Of a stretch of DNA of 64,000 nt, positions 25,601 through 38,305 are shown piece by piece (position 1 is the first letter of the stretch; every line of letters begins with the position of its first letter). Location of the stretch: positions 11,966,001 to 12,030,000 of the forward strand of contig OZ199838.1 in NCBI GenBank assembly GCA_964304625.1, read 5' to 3'. A model generated the notes under the pieces. It had not been told where the DNA came from, did no database searches, and worked only from the letters and a program-made list of their open reading frames with translations. Origin of the DNA: Kudoa neothunni. Lineage: Eukaryota; Cnidaria. A program made the translations under genes and the position numbers.

Positions 25601-28600
25601 AATCGATAAAACCTATTCATATATTGATTGCGCCATCGCGTTAGGAGACCTCATCTCCGATTGTAGATTAAATATTGTGATCTATATGCTAGTCATCTCA
25701 ATGAACGATCCAATTTTGATTCAATACCTTCATGAGACCAATATATTTATAAAGTTTGAAATAAAATATTATAATTTTCTAATAAAAACTCACTTTGTTT
25801 TATCATTTTACATTTTAGGCTTGAACATTTGTGTGAGATGAGCGAGTGTACCGAATTTTTCAAAAACTTAATCGTTTCCATGGATTACAATTTCAATTCA
25901 CCAACTATCAATATTCTCAAAAGATGTTTATCAGCTCTAAACAACGATGTATTAGATATGGATTTGAGATGAGCTTTGTATAACAATTTGGTTAGCATTT
26001 GAGATATTTTTCGACAAAGGTTCTGAGAATTATTCTACGAACGGATATTGAGTCATTCGAAACCTGGGCGCTAAATCTTCTTGTTGTAATGATTTGGGAC
26101 AGGAATCCTTTGATCGTTAAAGAAGCCTTGTCTATTATGATAGAAGCTCTTACCTACAAGGTTGTTTCTATTTTGGTGTATTTTTTTAACTGTTTTTCAG
26201 TCTATTGTATACAAAGTGTATGAAATGAAAATAACATTGACTTCCATACCAGATGCTGAAAAATTGCTTCCTCGGTATAGTTATTGACTAAATCATAATT
26301 TTTTATTCATTATTATTGAGTAAAACCCGTGTGTAATTTAAGGTGAATCTATAATTGTGATATTGTGACACTGTAATATGTTAACGAGTATATTAAATTT
26401 TTGCGGAGTTTTTTTAATTTTCCTGAAATTGTCAAGGTATGAATTTAATAAATTCAGCGAGGGAGCGAGAAATAATATTCTTGATTATATATAATTTTAA
26501 CTATTATCATCTAGTTATGTTTAACCTTAAATTCTATAATTTAATCTAATTATAAGTGCCTAAAGTGGAATAAAAACGAAAGGAAGTATCCTAATTATAC
26601 TTATGTTTTTAGAATTACAATGTTACTTAATATATATTAAAAATTATATTACTTTTCGGTAAAATTAATTTTAATTTTTTAAACAATTTAGATACAAAAT
26701 TTTTTATAATCTTGTGAATGTATTTTTCACTAGTTTGGGTTGCCTAAACATTCCTTGAATTGTTGGGTGTAAATGACATAATTACGTTTAATTTAGAATC
26801 ATATCAAAATTTAAATTTATTCTAAAAATATTTTGGTAATATTTAAAAACATTACTCGAATTATGGTTTACATAGCTTGTGTGATAAGATATTCTAAACA
26901 TTTTTATGCAAGACTCCCAAATTTTATTCGCGGATACTCTAAATCAGCGGTTCTCAACTGTTTTTTCACATTTTCCCCCTAATTTGGAAGTCAAATTCTC
27001 AAATTCATATTTACTTTAAGGTTTGTTACTTTACTGGTTTAGCTATATTAATGGCTACTTACAAGGTAAATTACAATCCTAAAAGACATATACCCTTGTC
27101 CAATGACTATTTTTAATTCCATCAACTCTTACTCACAAGCCATCTACAGATTTAATTTTTTAGATTTTGCTAAATTAAATTAGTGATATCTAAATCCTAT
27201 TTACCATGCAAATTTTCACTTTAAATATTATTATTATTAGGCTGCATAATTAAAAGATAAATGGAGCATAAAAGAAAGATACTGATTATAGTTTTATAAA
27301 TAGCTGTTAAATACTTATTTCTAAAAACATTTTAAGCATTTCTGCCAACTTCTTATTGAGTTTAATAGCTCCGAATACTATGATTCCTTAGAAATCCTTA
27401 ATTACGTCACTAACCTCATCATAAAAAATTACCCCTATCCATTTTTAATGTTACTTAATTTACCCCCGTCATACAAAATTTATCCCCGTGTTGTGAACTT
27501 TCCCCTGGTTTAGAACCTGTGCTCTAAATAATGATTTTTCATTATCAGGGTAAAAAATTTTTAGATCTTAATTTTAAAAATAATAATATTATTAATTTGA
27601 ATAACAACAACTTCTACTGTGTTTATACTCCAGAGCTTTATCAATTTGTTAACTTAGATTTCTATGTGTTCCTTCAATAGTTACTGCTTGTATCAAGAAT
27701 GGTTATGCGAAACAACTTTTAAATGAATGGATAAAGGTACGTATATATTATTTTAATTAAATTAGACTGATTATTTTTAATTAGTGTTATTATTTTGAGT
27801 ACCCTAACTGGGTGAAAGACTCCATCCACCAACACACACATAACTCCAATATCAAATCGTAACCTAGAAAATAATTGTATAGAAAATACAGAAGTGATAT
27901 TTAGATTTTATCCAACCAGTATCTCACCTCCGTATCATCTCTACGGTGAACTCTGCCAGACAAACGAAGGATTTCAGTTACTTTTCGGCTACGTATATTT
28001 TTGGTTATACAGTTTGATATTTTTAAACTATATTTTGTTGAAATAGAAACTGGTTGAGAAAATTGTGTTTGACTTTAATAAAAATTATCTTATGAGTATG
28101 AATAACACATTTTTCAATATTCTACCGTCATTATGGGCAATTGGTCATATTGGTTCGACAGTGCTTGGCATAAAATATCTTCTTAAAATTCAACCTCAAA
28201 TTATCAGTTTTTTGACTAAACTCGTTCACATGCCGATAAAATTTTATTCTGTCAAAGGAGTTACCATTTATGTGTTGAATATGCTGCAAAATACTAAAGC
28301 GGGCCAAAATGAGTTAAACAAGTGTGGTTGGATTAGGAACAGCTCGCTTAACAACAATAAGAATTCATCGTCATTAGCTAGCGAGAAGAACACTCAAAAA
28401 CTTATCGTAAATTTGTTGTTTTAACATTAACTATTTGGTACTATATTTTCTTTATTTGGATAGAGATCTGTATCAAACAGTATGGGAGACATCAGAAATA
28501 AAAATATAGGTATGTCAATGGTGTAAGCGGTGCCCTATGCCCTATTGACTTTGTTTTTATTAGAATTCTCACCAGAAGTGCTATCAAAAGATATTTCTAC

Positions 28601-30109
28601 AAGTCTCCACAGAAAACCAAAACTTACTAGAAACTACACATTAGAGTAGTTGATTGGAATCGTTAGATTTGGCTGGATATTTCTCTATAGCTTGAATGAC
28701 GAAATGGTTCCATCCAATTTCAATCTAGCGAATGAAAGTATGATTGATAGTGTATCGATATCTACTTCACAGTTACGTGTATCCCGTCCGATTGGTAGAT
28801 CCACTTCTTCATGTAAAGCTATTAGTAAAAAGGTATTAAGATGTTATTAACTCATACACACATCACCTTGTATTCTATTAATTTATTTAGAGTAAAAAAA
28901 ATATAAGAAAAAAATCGTCTTCTATCACGGTATTTTTTGGTTGATCTGGTTAACTGTAAATATCGGGATGATTCCAAGTGGAAAGGTGTATCTTCAAGAA
29001 TGAAAACATTTCTTTTGGCAAAAAAAGTATATAATATCGTGCACAATCAGATAATATATATTTATTACTATGCTAAGCACTCGGCTGGAAAATTTGGTGT
29101 TATGGGTGATGGTAGATATAAAGATTCAAGACTATTCCATCATAATTACACCCAACTCGAAACATTTCTGTAGTTTTCATTGCTAGTTTTCCTTACCTAT
29201 GAATTACTTGATGGGCCGTAGATCTATCAGTTCTGAACATCTCGATTCGATCAACAACGATAGCTTCGACCTAACCATAGCTTCCAAGTGTTTCTTTAGT
29301 TATTTCAATACTTCAATCGTTCTTCCTGAAAATTATCAATTTGTTAAGGTTGGAATTTTTATTTTTCTATTGTTTTAGTTGGTTTATTTAGTCACTTTTC
29401 AAGTTGAATTATAAATTCAGCAACAAGAACAAATACAACACTGCTCACGATGATACAAAAGTAATGGAATCTAAAGAGGTCGGACAACCAAACCTTCAGC
29501 CATTGAAAAAACCTACCAAAAGTTATTTTATACTAACCAGATTATCATTCTAATTCATCGATTTTTAACTCGTAGATTTCAACTCACGGATATCTCAGTT
29601 GGCAACTAATAGCCAAAATTTTGATTACAATTGCGTTTCTTGTGGGCCAAATTCAAAATGCTTCAATCTATTGCTTAAGCATGACTCCGGAGGGCGCACT
29701 TCAGCGCTGTCCAACGAAATTTTTCCATCCTCAAGATATTTTAACTCTCTACTCAGTTCAAGCCAGAACATTAATGATTCCTCGGAGTGCAGTGAAAAAG
29801 CTACCTCTGAACTATTACGATTGATATTTTTAGTGGTTACTTCCAAGTTGACCAACGAACTGGAGAAAAGTCTGCGATTGTAATTCACTTATCTTAAATC
29901 TCACATTATCACCACTATAACTTAATAGTCTCAAAAGCGTCTATCCGCAGCTATTCAAATCTCTTTGTGTATACGATAAATGTATGTACATTGCGAACCA
30001 TTACTACGGTTCGTTGGAGTCTAGGCGGTTGATCCATCAGCTTTTTAGTATTGAAAGAGACATTGCTGTATTTAATTTGAGCAAAGGATTGTGTTTGATT
30101 GAATTTTAG
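22655..30109 (+). CDS. RICTOR: RICTOR, scaffold subunit of mTOR complex 2 (about 38 exons)
   Basis: The helical-repeat scaffold of mTORC2, acting in Akt/AGC-kinase signalling. The phased chain starts MNEKSTCNDQSDYLQ (22655-22700, donor GTGATT) and continues through 22745-22848, 22923-22984, 23033-23164, 23220-23280, 23333-23459, 23512-~23583 and onward. Family landmarks in order: SAKLRGITIRLLRYCLL, VLENPDFLRNPYVKN, ITLLYDLIDAPFPAYKN, NNWNWETLLKFFY (25097-25232), RYFSTKVLRIILRTDIESF (25996-26160), IKNGYAKQLLNEW (27681-27736), LPSLWAIGHIGSTVLGIKYL (28047-28406), a Ser-rich variable part, and a C-terminal exon 29929-30109 with VYPQLFKSLCVYD and RRLIHQLF. The predicted size is about 1,300 residues against about 1,700 in human, mainly from a shorter Ser-rich region. 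Introns are mostly 33-66 nt. The 1.2-kb intron 26437-27633 contains a hAT MITE. Exon joins near 23.8 kb and 27.86-27.88 kb are unresolved. Confidence 0.93.
23167..23188. repeat. (TA)n microsatellite inside a RICTOR intron
   Basis: A TA run directly after the GTAATA donor of the fourth exon. Confidence 0.85.
26945..27521. mobile_element. hAT-type MITE in a RICTOR intron, with perfect 8-bp TSD
   Basis: The element starts CAGCGGTTCTCAAC and ends GTTTAGAACCTGTG, imperfect inverted termini of hAT type. CTCTAAAT is duplicated exactly on both sides (26937-26944 and 27522-27529) and fits the hAT target preference nTnTAnAn. At 577 bp, without coding capacity, it is a MITE. It explains why this intron is about 20 times longer than its neighbours. 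Confidence 0.88.
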
Positions 30110-30814
30110 ATACCAACAATTGTTCATCATACAGATTAATGACTTTTATAAATAATTTCGTAACCATCCCATCAATAATTATATTCTTTATTTTTCTCTG
30201 GTGTGATTTTTGTACGACTGGAGTAGATTTTGCAATCAACTATTTTCAGTGTATCTCAATGTTTATTATACTATTTAAATTTATAAATTTAAATAGCTCT
30301 AATAATTATAAATAAACAAATGCATTAAATCTTGTCAACTAAAACATAATGGTGATCAACTCTACGGTGAACTTTACAATTTTTATTTGTAAATAACATC
30401 TATTTAAGCTTTTATTATTATCTGAATGCAAACCTATTTACAATTTTTCTTTTTTTCACAGAATATTGGAAGGGAACAGATATAAATGTTTAGGGGATGG
30501 ATGTGGCGGTTTATTTTCATCAGATTCAGCCGTATACAACATTTAAGGCGGCTCATAAAAGTTTTTCTATCTATAGCTGAATATTCGGCGTTATAATTAT
30601 AATAATTTTATGTTTTGAATAAATAATTTTCCCGTAAAAATTCCCCATCTACCTGAATACCTATTATAAGATAAAAAATTTAATTCATATTCAGAATCTC
30701 GCGGTTTGTTTTCTAGCAATACAAAACTTGATATTATACTAAAAACGTATTTTATAAGCTCATAAATTTTATTCACGATAAAGATTAAAAACTTGACTTT
30801 TGGTGATAATATGT
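30110..30814. other. Intergenic between RICTOR and a piggyBac relic
   Basis: No gene supported. Short frames at 30480-30600 lack recognisable domains. Confidence 0.45.
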
Positions 30815-30818
30815 TTAA

Positions 30819-31690
30819 CCTTCTAAGCAACAATTGATCAAGCCTCCTCGGTGTATAGCTAGGGTCAATCTGGACCCAGAGTTTTTTGTGATTTCGTTTA
30901 ATAATAATGTCTTCTATCAATCCACAAAATTATAATTTTAAGAAATGTTTCTTTCGTTAATAATTTCTCCCTTTGTTTTCCATGTCGCGTGCGCCTATAG
31001 GCAATGTTCCTATACAAATGGGACGACTGATTGTTTTAATATGACAGATATTGGAATTCGTTATTAACTCCACAAACACATAATATAGATTCTGGATTTT
31101 CAAAGTGCAAAAATTTTAAGCCATATTTTGTTGGTTTACATTTTATATATTGTCTAGCAGAGCAGTTGCTTCTAAAAGAAACAAAATTGCTCATTACGAC
31201 ATATTTTCTCCGTGCTTTAATTTTTGTCCGTCAAATTAACCTAAATGTCCTCTATTTCTCAAATTGGGGGAAATTTATCGTTTCGCTGCCGTTCCTCCTT
31301 AGTTTCTGCATTATCAAAGTGGAGCGCCCTTGTTAATTTCCTGAATCCGTATAAGGAAAAAAAATCTTTGTATATCCTCCTACCTTCGTCACAACTGAAA
31401 ATTTCAACAACTGGCTCTTGGTTTTCCTTATGGATAGTTAGGTACAATAAACAGCCAATGAAACCATGTATTTCATCAACATAAACATCTTCCAGTTATT
31501 TCTATAATGGTTCTTACCGCACTGAGTCATATATTTAATTGTTTGTTCCATTATTTCTATTGGGAAGAAATGCTGAAAATATCCTGCAATACTAAAGATC
31601 CTTTGTGTGGCGTACATAGTCACACCTTAAAGAAAATTCATTTTATTCTTTGCCGCCATCTTGGTTTTCTTTGTTTTGATTGCACTCCAT
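30819..31690 (-). pseudogene. piggyBac transposase relic, element 4
   Basis: Minus-strand fragments. 31623-31438 and 31447-31259 give N-terminal piggyBac sequence (FRKLTRALHFDNAETKEERQ), and about 31190-31090 gives SFRSNCSARQYIKCKPTKYG, the segment following the first catalytic residue. The expected DE before SFR reads SN, so the first aspartate is lost. A putative 3' terminus is at 30815-30818 (TTAA), followed by CCTTCTAAG and a subterminal GGGTC...GGACCC dyad at 30862-30877. The second and third catalytic regions are not recognisable. Confidence 0.72.
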
Positions 31691-31699
31691 AAATCGTTG

Positions 31700-33563
31700 T
31701 TTTTGTCTACAAGCGAATACATCAATATCGGTTCTATTTGCCATTTTCCGTACATGCGCCGCAAATATTTTACTTTTAGTTTTACAAATTTTCGTATTTA
31801 AATTATTACTAATCAATATTCACTTAATTATTGTTTATATGAGACAAGTGTAACAATTTTAAATTTTCTTTAAACTAAACTAAGTTTTTCCAGTATTAGT
31901 GGAAAAGTCATTCAAAAAATATTGTAACATAAATATATGTTTTAGGAGATCAAAATATGTTAAAACAATATATAAAATTACAGACTTGAACTATTAGTAA
32001 TTTTGGAGAAATTCATTGTCGTGTCAATAGACAGTTCGGTCAAGGGACTATATACTAGCGTGTCAACAGCCATTGTCTTAGAGAAAATTATAAAGAAGCC
32101 TATAAAACTATTCTTGGCCGGTAAACTATGTTGACGTTATAACAGTACATTTAAATTAAATCAATCTATTCAAATCAAATCAAAGGTTACTCGTACCGTC
32201 CAAAAATACACAATATACATAACAACTTCTCGTATAATTCTTTTAATAAAAATAAGCCCCTCAGAAAAAAATAAGCATATACCATATGTTAATAGCATAT
32301 TTCCATTTTGCACATATATTTAGTTGATCATTCTATTATTATTTGGTCCACATAAAAAAGTATTAATAAATAAAGTAAATATATAATATATCCGTTTAGG
32401 TCTTATTGTTATGGTCCTACAGTAACTAAGTAATCAGAATTATAATTTGCGAACGATAAACGGTATTGTAGAAATCATATTTACTAAGAATCAAAAAACC
32501 AAAACATATATAAAGTGAAAACAAATCTGAATATTTGAAACCCCCTTTCTTCAAAATCTAAGATTTAACGACATTAACATTAAGATTTTTAAATTTAAAA
32601 AGCAGTGTTTCCCCATTTTTTAAAAATTATTGATTTGTTAACTTAAACCGCTATAAACTTTGAATCAAGCTTCGTATCACTTTAAAATTTGAAAGCGATT
32701 TATATATATATATTTCCCTCCTTAAAATTAAAATGTATTCTATCAGATCTAATCTAATTTATCGACGGACCTCAAAGATTAACATTTTTAGTTCTTCACT
32801 TCGACAAAAACAACGTTAAATGAAACTCGTAGTAATCCAACCCGCAGTAGGCAAGATAAGTGTATACGAGATTTATAGACCGAAAATAAGGAATAAAAAT
32901 TTAAAGTTTATCGATCAATATTATATTAAGTTAAACAAAAAAGGTGGAGATCACGATTAAAAATATGATTAGATGGGAAACAAGACCATTTCGATTCTAT
33001 TGGGGGGAGGTTAACGACCGTATTAAATGTTAAGACATTTTTATATAATTAGTTATTGTTTTGTGGTATTCATAGTCATTAAACACTAAACGATATCAAT
33101 AATCGAGGGAATGATTTCCAAGTGCGCCACACTGCCCAATTCTGTAACCATTATCCATTTCACTTCAACGCTCAGGATTTTCTACATCCTATCAGAGCCG
33201 TTCACAAACGCTCATAAATGTCCATGCCCCATCAAAATCTTTCCACGTTCCACGTTGGGAACCACTACCTTAAATTGTATTTTTCCAAAAATAACATAGA
33301 GTCAAACTGACAGTAAAAATCCAAAGAAAAATATCCGAAAAATACGTTGTCCATATTAAACAACTGTTTAGGGAAGGTACTGACAGGTGTAGATTCAATT
33401 TTACTGACAGCGGTTCTAATAAATAATTATCTTTTAATTTAACATAAGATATACATTAGGCATTATTGGAGATATAGATTATTTCAAACAAAATCGTCGT
33501 TAAAGTTATTTTTGGGTATAAATAACTTTTTTAATTTATTTAAAATAATTTTTTCGAATAATA
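31700..33563. other. Intergenic containing one copy of a dispersed repeat
   Basis: No gene seen. About 32720-33080 is similar to the reverse complement of about 53520-53890 (see the repeat entries). Confidence 0.5.
32720..33080 (+). repeat. Dispersed repeat, copy A
   Basis: By eye, this segment aligns with the reverse complement of 53520-53890 over about 300 bp. Shared landmarks include ATCAGATCT, the GAAACTCGT...AATCC block, the GTATACGAG...TTTATA..CCGAAAATAA block, GGAGATCAC and AAACCATTTC. The flanks diverge. It is non-coding, and its class (MITE, SINE or element fragment) is undetermined. Confidence 0.7.
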
Positions 33564-34811
33564 TTAATTAAAATATGAAATTTTATGTTGAATAGTGCTA
33601 AATCTGGAGTGGAAGCAAAGATACACATTATAACCAATAACTTTGTTTATAATTGACTTAAAATGGCCCAAAAACACATTATAATCATATGCACCTTGAC
33701 TATGATTACAGTTTGAATGAGAAAACTCATTAGACTTTTCCAAGAGAGTGGTATCGAATGGGTTGTATCCCTTATCTAAATAGCTACAAACTTGATAGCA
33801 ATATGGTAGTGTTCCAAGCAGATTTAAATTAAATTCGCGGGAAAGTTGGCAACCACCACTAACTCCATTATTACACAACAATTTATTTTGAAACTATAAA
33901 AATTAAAGAAAAATCGTAAAACCAATAACAAACTTGGCACTTTGGGCACACAAAAAAGCTCATATTCTCGATTATTCCCAATACATCGAGTGTGGTCTTT
34001 TGGCAGAATGTGATTTCTCTCCTGACATCGTTGGTAGCCACTTTCTATTTTTACAAATAACAAAAATAGACATAATTGGAGACAATAACTCATAAATAAA
34101 CCTGAGGAGTGGTGACTAAGATCACATGAACATTATTTTGTTGGTATAACATCTCGGAAAGTGTGATATGTTCATCACTTGTACCTAAAAGAAAAGATGA
34201 GGAAAAAATTATGTTGTCTTGGATAGAGATAAAAATGAATTAAAAACCTGGTGGAGTATCTATAATTAGAAAATCCAGGTCATTCCAAGCAACGTTTTCA
34301 ATCATTTCTTTGATCATAGCTGTGAATTAGGTAAAACCTCAACAAAGCAAACACAAGTACAATTCTTTTTAGGCCCTCTCCATATGATAGCGTCATCTTC
34401 GTTTTCGAGGAAATAGGACATGGAAATTGCGCACAAATACTCATTCATTGTTACTGGTATCCATTCGCTTATAGATTTTGTTGAAAATTCGAAAAAACAA
34501 GAAAACACTCTCACTCATCAGATCCTTTGATTACATTGGTGTTTTGTAGTTGACTGGAAAGCATTTTGCCAATACTGGGTCCGCACAAGTCGAGATCAAG
34601 CAACCCTACCTGCCCAGCAGCATTCCACACGTGAATCAAAGAGGAAAATCTTTGCAAATACTTTATTCTTGTTATGCGAAAGGTATTGAGCAAGCAGTAC
34701 TGAAAAGGTGCTCTTTCCTACGCCTCCTTTTCCTGACATTACCAAAATAATTTTTTTCACCAAAGACACGCCCTTCATCAAATTGATCCACTCTCCTGTT
34801 GTATCCGAGCA
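33564..34811 (-). CDS. NUBP2: NUBP2/Cfd1-like cytosolic Fe-S cluster assembly ATPase (7 exons)
   Basis: A Mrp/NBP35-family P-loop ATPase that, with NUBP1, scaffolds Fe-S clusters in the cytosol. Exons on the minus strand: ~34811-34662 ([17 protein letters not shown], deviant Walker A), 34609-34515 ([13 protein letters not shown]), 34467-34361 ([12 protein letters not shown]), 34319-34248 ([11 protein letters not shown]), 34184-34102 (GTSDEHI...VTTPQ), 34044-33934 ([24 protein letters not shown]) and 33893-33564. The short N-terminus without the NUBP1 cysteine cluster, and the [12 protein letters not shown] and DVRRE wording, favour NUBP2 over NUBP1. The CPKC pair is the family's bridging-cluster ligand. 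Introns are about 42-63 nt and all phases agree. The start is the Met before CSDTTGEW or the Met 13 residues later (MKGVSLVKK). The C-terminus after GGVPFLG-like [10 protein letters not shown] is divergent. Confidence 0.92.
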
Positions 34812-35046
34812 CATGCGTAATAACAATAATATTTAAGCCATTGGTTGCACATATACGTATTTATTCCTTCTTCTTAGGTGTTTTGTTTAGAAAAAATAAT
34901 TTTGGATGAGTTAAACGGTACTTTCTATGAATTTGTTAACCATAGTAATTGTATATTTAGTGAATTTTCTAATTTTATTATTTACATAATAAACTCATGA
35001 AAAAACCACAACAGATTAAAAAAATATTTATAATCTAATTTTATTA
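34812..35046. other. Short spacer between NUBP2 and the Ras-like gene
   Basis: About 235 bp separate the NUBP2 5' end and the 3' end of the next minus-strand gene. No feature recognised. Confidence 0.6.
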
Positions 35047-35882
35047 TTATAAAATATGACACCGCTTATGTTTTTTATGTGATTCTTTGTTCTCATTCCT
35101 CTCCAAAATTTGACTACTAATAAGATCGACTATATGATTGAAAACCCTTGATACACATTTGACATCAAACGAATACACCTCGAATAATTCACTAAATTAT
35201 TTCAAAGATAAATATAAACATTGATAGACAAATTGATCTACCATCCATAAAGTTTGGAAACCAATTCAGATCTCTCCTTTGATACCTCCCTTGCAGTGAC
35301 CATATCTGTTTTTGTGCCAACAATCACCACAGGTACCTACATTTGTAAAATTAAGACCGAAATTCCGATCGAAAAACACATACTAGTTGGGATCTTTCGT
35401 GAATATTGTAGATTTTATCAATTATATCGGATATCGCACGGAATGAGGAGACATCGATGATTGAATATACTACCACAAATCCGTCACTATAATAAATATT
35501 TCGATCCATCGTTTTACTTAACCATTCCTAGCAGTTATATTCCAATATAAATTTTTTTATAGGTAAGGTGGTTTTGTGAAAAGAATATAATTTTACGTGA
35601 TAGGTAATTTCTGTGAATTTTACAGTGAACTTGGAACTTCCGTAATGGAATTTCTACAGTGTAATATTTGAAACGTATACATAATTTATGGTAGTAGATA
35701 CTTGAGAGAAACATTGAAAATATTCCATCAAATCCTGACTTTCGCTGAGTTTATTTTTTAAAAATGTGTATTCCTTAATGATGATTGTTGAAGAAAACAA
35801 TTGTTATGATAGTAAAAATAACCATAGATGTCTTTCCAACATTTGGACTACCTACAATCACTACATGAAGTTCATAATCCAT
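35047..35882 (-). CDS. Ras-family small GTPase with C-terminal CaaX box (CHIL)
   Basis: Exon 35882-35823 gives the N-terminus with P-loop GSPNVGKT. Exon 35527-35384 gives YYSDGFVVVYSIIDVSSFRA, matching the Ras beta-4/helix-3 region. Exon 35336-35242 gives VPVVIVGTKTDM (G4, TKxD instead of NKxD). Exon 35191-35047 gives ELFEVYSFDVK, where Ras has FxETSAK, then a basic tail HKKHKRCHIL and a stop. CHIL is a CaaL motif expected to be geranylgeranylated, so the product should sit on a membrane. Exon phases agree across the last three exons. The exon(s) for switch I and the G3 DxxG motif, between 35528 and 35822, could not be found convincingly: the best candidate reads KFTVKFTEITYH in place of DTAG. 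The subfamily is not assignable. Confidence 0.8.
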
Positions 35883-36766
35883 TAGTCTAATTCATTAATA
35901 ATAATCTTTATTGAATATTATGTGAAATACTATGGTCCAGTGAAAAATAATTAACTTTGCTAAACAATAATTTTGTTGTGGTGATTTTGATGATAGTTTA
36001 TGAATGTTCATTAATATTTTGATATTAATTACTATTATATAAATTAATAGCTGATTCATATTGAGACAATTGTTGCAATAATATTTGATAAAAAGATAAA
36101 TTTGTTGCTAATTAAAAGCTCTTCTGCTTGATGGTAACGTTAATTTTGCTCACAATGCCTTATCACTACTTACTTGAGCTAATGCACATAAAATAATAAT
36201 AAGTTTATCCGAAACACTTAACATAATTCGTGATAGTGAATTAAAATCTACCTGGTGAGACTTAAGAGATTATCCAACTTATAAAAAATGATTTCAATGA
36301 AAAATTTTTTTCAGTTGTAACCTATTTTTAATTAGACATCAACTTAATTTACTTCTCAGACCATAGAATTTTAAGTCATGCATAAGGGGTAACTTATATA
36401 GTGTCATTTATCTATAAATTTTAATTTTCTGAATCTAAGCTAATGGTATTAGATTCGAGCTTTTTATCAAACTATTTTATAATTTACTATGTTAATTTAG
36501 TTTTGATAACTAATTTTTTTATTTGTATGAGCCAAATTTATGTTATATAATGGTTACATGAATATGACATGTAAAATGATAATGCAAACTTGGTAACTAA
36601 TTCGGCTGAATTAATTATAGTAATAGTAGCACTCATGCAAAGTTAAATTTATTATTTCTAGAATTGGCCATTACTATTTTGAAATATCATCTATTTATAA
36701 GAATATTGTAAAGAATTTTGAAATTTTTAGCTGTTAATAAAATAAAAAGTGGGATACCTCATATTT
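35883..36766. other. Intergenic, nothing supportable
   Basis: AT-rich, with no coding or RNA signal. Confidence 0.5.
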
Positions 36767-36774
36767 CTCTGTGG

Positions 36775-38297
36775 CAGTGTTTCCCTACAGGGGATGCGAG
36801 GAACTACCGCTGGGAGTTCAGGAGTCATTCCAGAATAAATTTCAAAATTAATCTTAATATATTCATTTCGTAATTTTCGTTAGTCCCCGTCTAAATCATG
36901 TAAGGACGTCATTCATGTAATAATATTTTTAGTTGTTTTAGTAACAATTAGTTTCTATTCAAAAAATGAGATATGAACATTTATTTAATTTATAATTTGT
37001 TTTACTTAATTCTACCAAATAGAGGCAATAAAAAAATACTTTATATTAAGCCTATTTAACCTACAAAGTCTATCACTCGCTATTTTCATGTAAAATCCTA
37101 ACTGTGTTGTCATTTAAAGTAGCATATTTTTATGATTACGCTGTAATTACGTTGTCGGAATTTTTATCTTCTTAGGAATGATCTGCATCCTTAAAAATAA
37201 AACTATTATGAAGTTTAAACTTTGTTTCCGTCTAAATTTGAGGCCCGTCATTTAATTTTAAATTCTTTGTTACGTTACATTTTATGTTTTATGCTCGAAT
37301 TTGTACTTGGCCTCTGATATGAATTTTAACTAAATTGTCCTTAAAAAATTTTGGTAAAACAAAAATCAGAGCATTCATTTATACACTTAAATAAATGAAT
37401 ATCAATTTTAATAGAATAATTAGTTAATTTTATTCAGTTACATTAAGAAGGCATCTGTTTTGAATTTTCTGAATTCTTCTAAACCCATTGTCTCAATGTT
37501 TAAATTAAAATCTGACTCGATGTAGAATAAGGAATTCATTAGATTTTACCTCACAGGTTGCTATATGAGGCGAACGTTTCGACTTTATTGTATAAAAATA
37601 AAAAGTATCGGAATTCCTTGAAACTCCAAACGATTTACAAGTATCATTTCCCAACAATGTTTCACACATTGAATTACTTAACAAAAACTGGTGAGAGCGA
37701 GAAAGCCGCCAGATCAATTAAACACCAAATAACATTTTTGTTTGAAATGGTGAGTTTTTTGTGAACTGCGTGGATTGGTTATTATTATTTAGCATATTTA
37801 AATTTCTCCTTTAAATACAGAACTTAATCAAGCGACTATCATTTTTATTAATGCAATCCGGTATGGCTTTTATATAAATTTGTTGTTTCTAATATTTCGA
37901 AATAATTATAATTACATTTTAAGTTAGAATTGTTTATTACATTACATAAAAATGATAGGTTTAAGCAGGAATAAATAATAGCTTCAATCGTTGAGTGTTA
38001 AATCATGTGGCAGCAAAAGATATTTTTTCTTTTTAAATAGTACGTAGAAAATTGAGTTGATCAACAAAATTTTGTTTAAATTGATGCAGTTTAAAAATAA
38101 TTCGGAAAATTAGAAAGTTGAAATATCATTTAAAATAATAAAAGGTATAATTTAAAAACGTTTTTTACCGATATTATTATTTTCGCATTTAAATAATAGG
38201 TCAAATTAAGCCTTGACTGTCACATGAGGGTAGGGGTGCGAGGTGGGCGGGGAAATTAGCATGGGGGTACGAATGTAAAATTTCTAGGGAAACACTG
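36775..38297 (+). mobile_element. hAT-like element with 13-bp perfect terminal inverted repeats
   Basis: The left end CAGTGTTTCCCTA is mirrored exactly by TAGGGAAACACTG at the right end. The flanks are CTCTGTGG (36767-36774) and CTCTATAA (38298-38305), identical at 5 of 8 positions with three G/A differences, compatible with a decayed 8-bp hAT duplication. Length is 1,523 bp. An internal exon-like segment at 37558-37750 (NSLKLQTIYKYHF...) could be a BED-finger or N-terminal remnant of a hAT transposase. The catalytic part is missing, so the element would be non-autonomous. Confidence 0.78.
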
Positions 38298-38305
38298 CTC
38301 TATAA

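Noticed and set aside
25949-25995. An apparent in-frame TGA in RICTOR
   Set aside because: The stop lies inside a 47-nt GT-AG intron. Splicing it out gives an uninterrupted match to the conserved RLYATKHLRVLLR segment.
29170-29221. A 17-nt candidate intron in RICTOR (GTAGTTTTCATTGCTAG)
   Set aside because: Using the next acceptor at 29220-29221 gives a 52-nt intron and correct phase.
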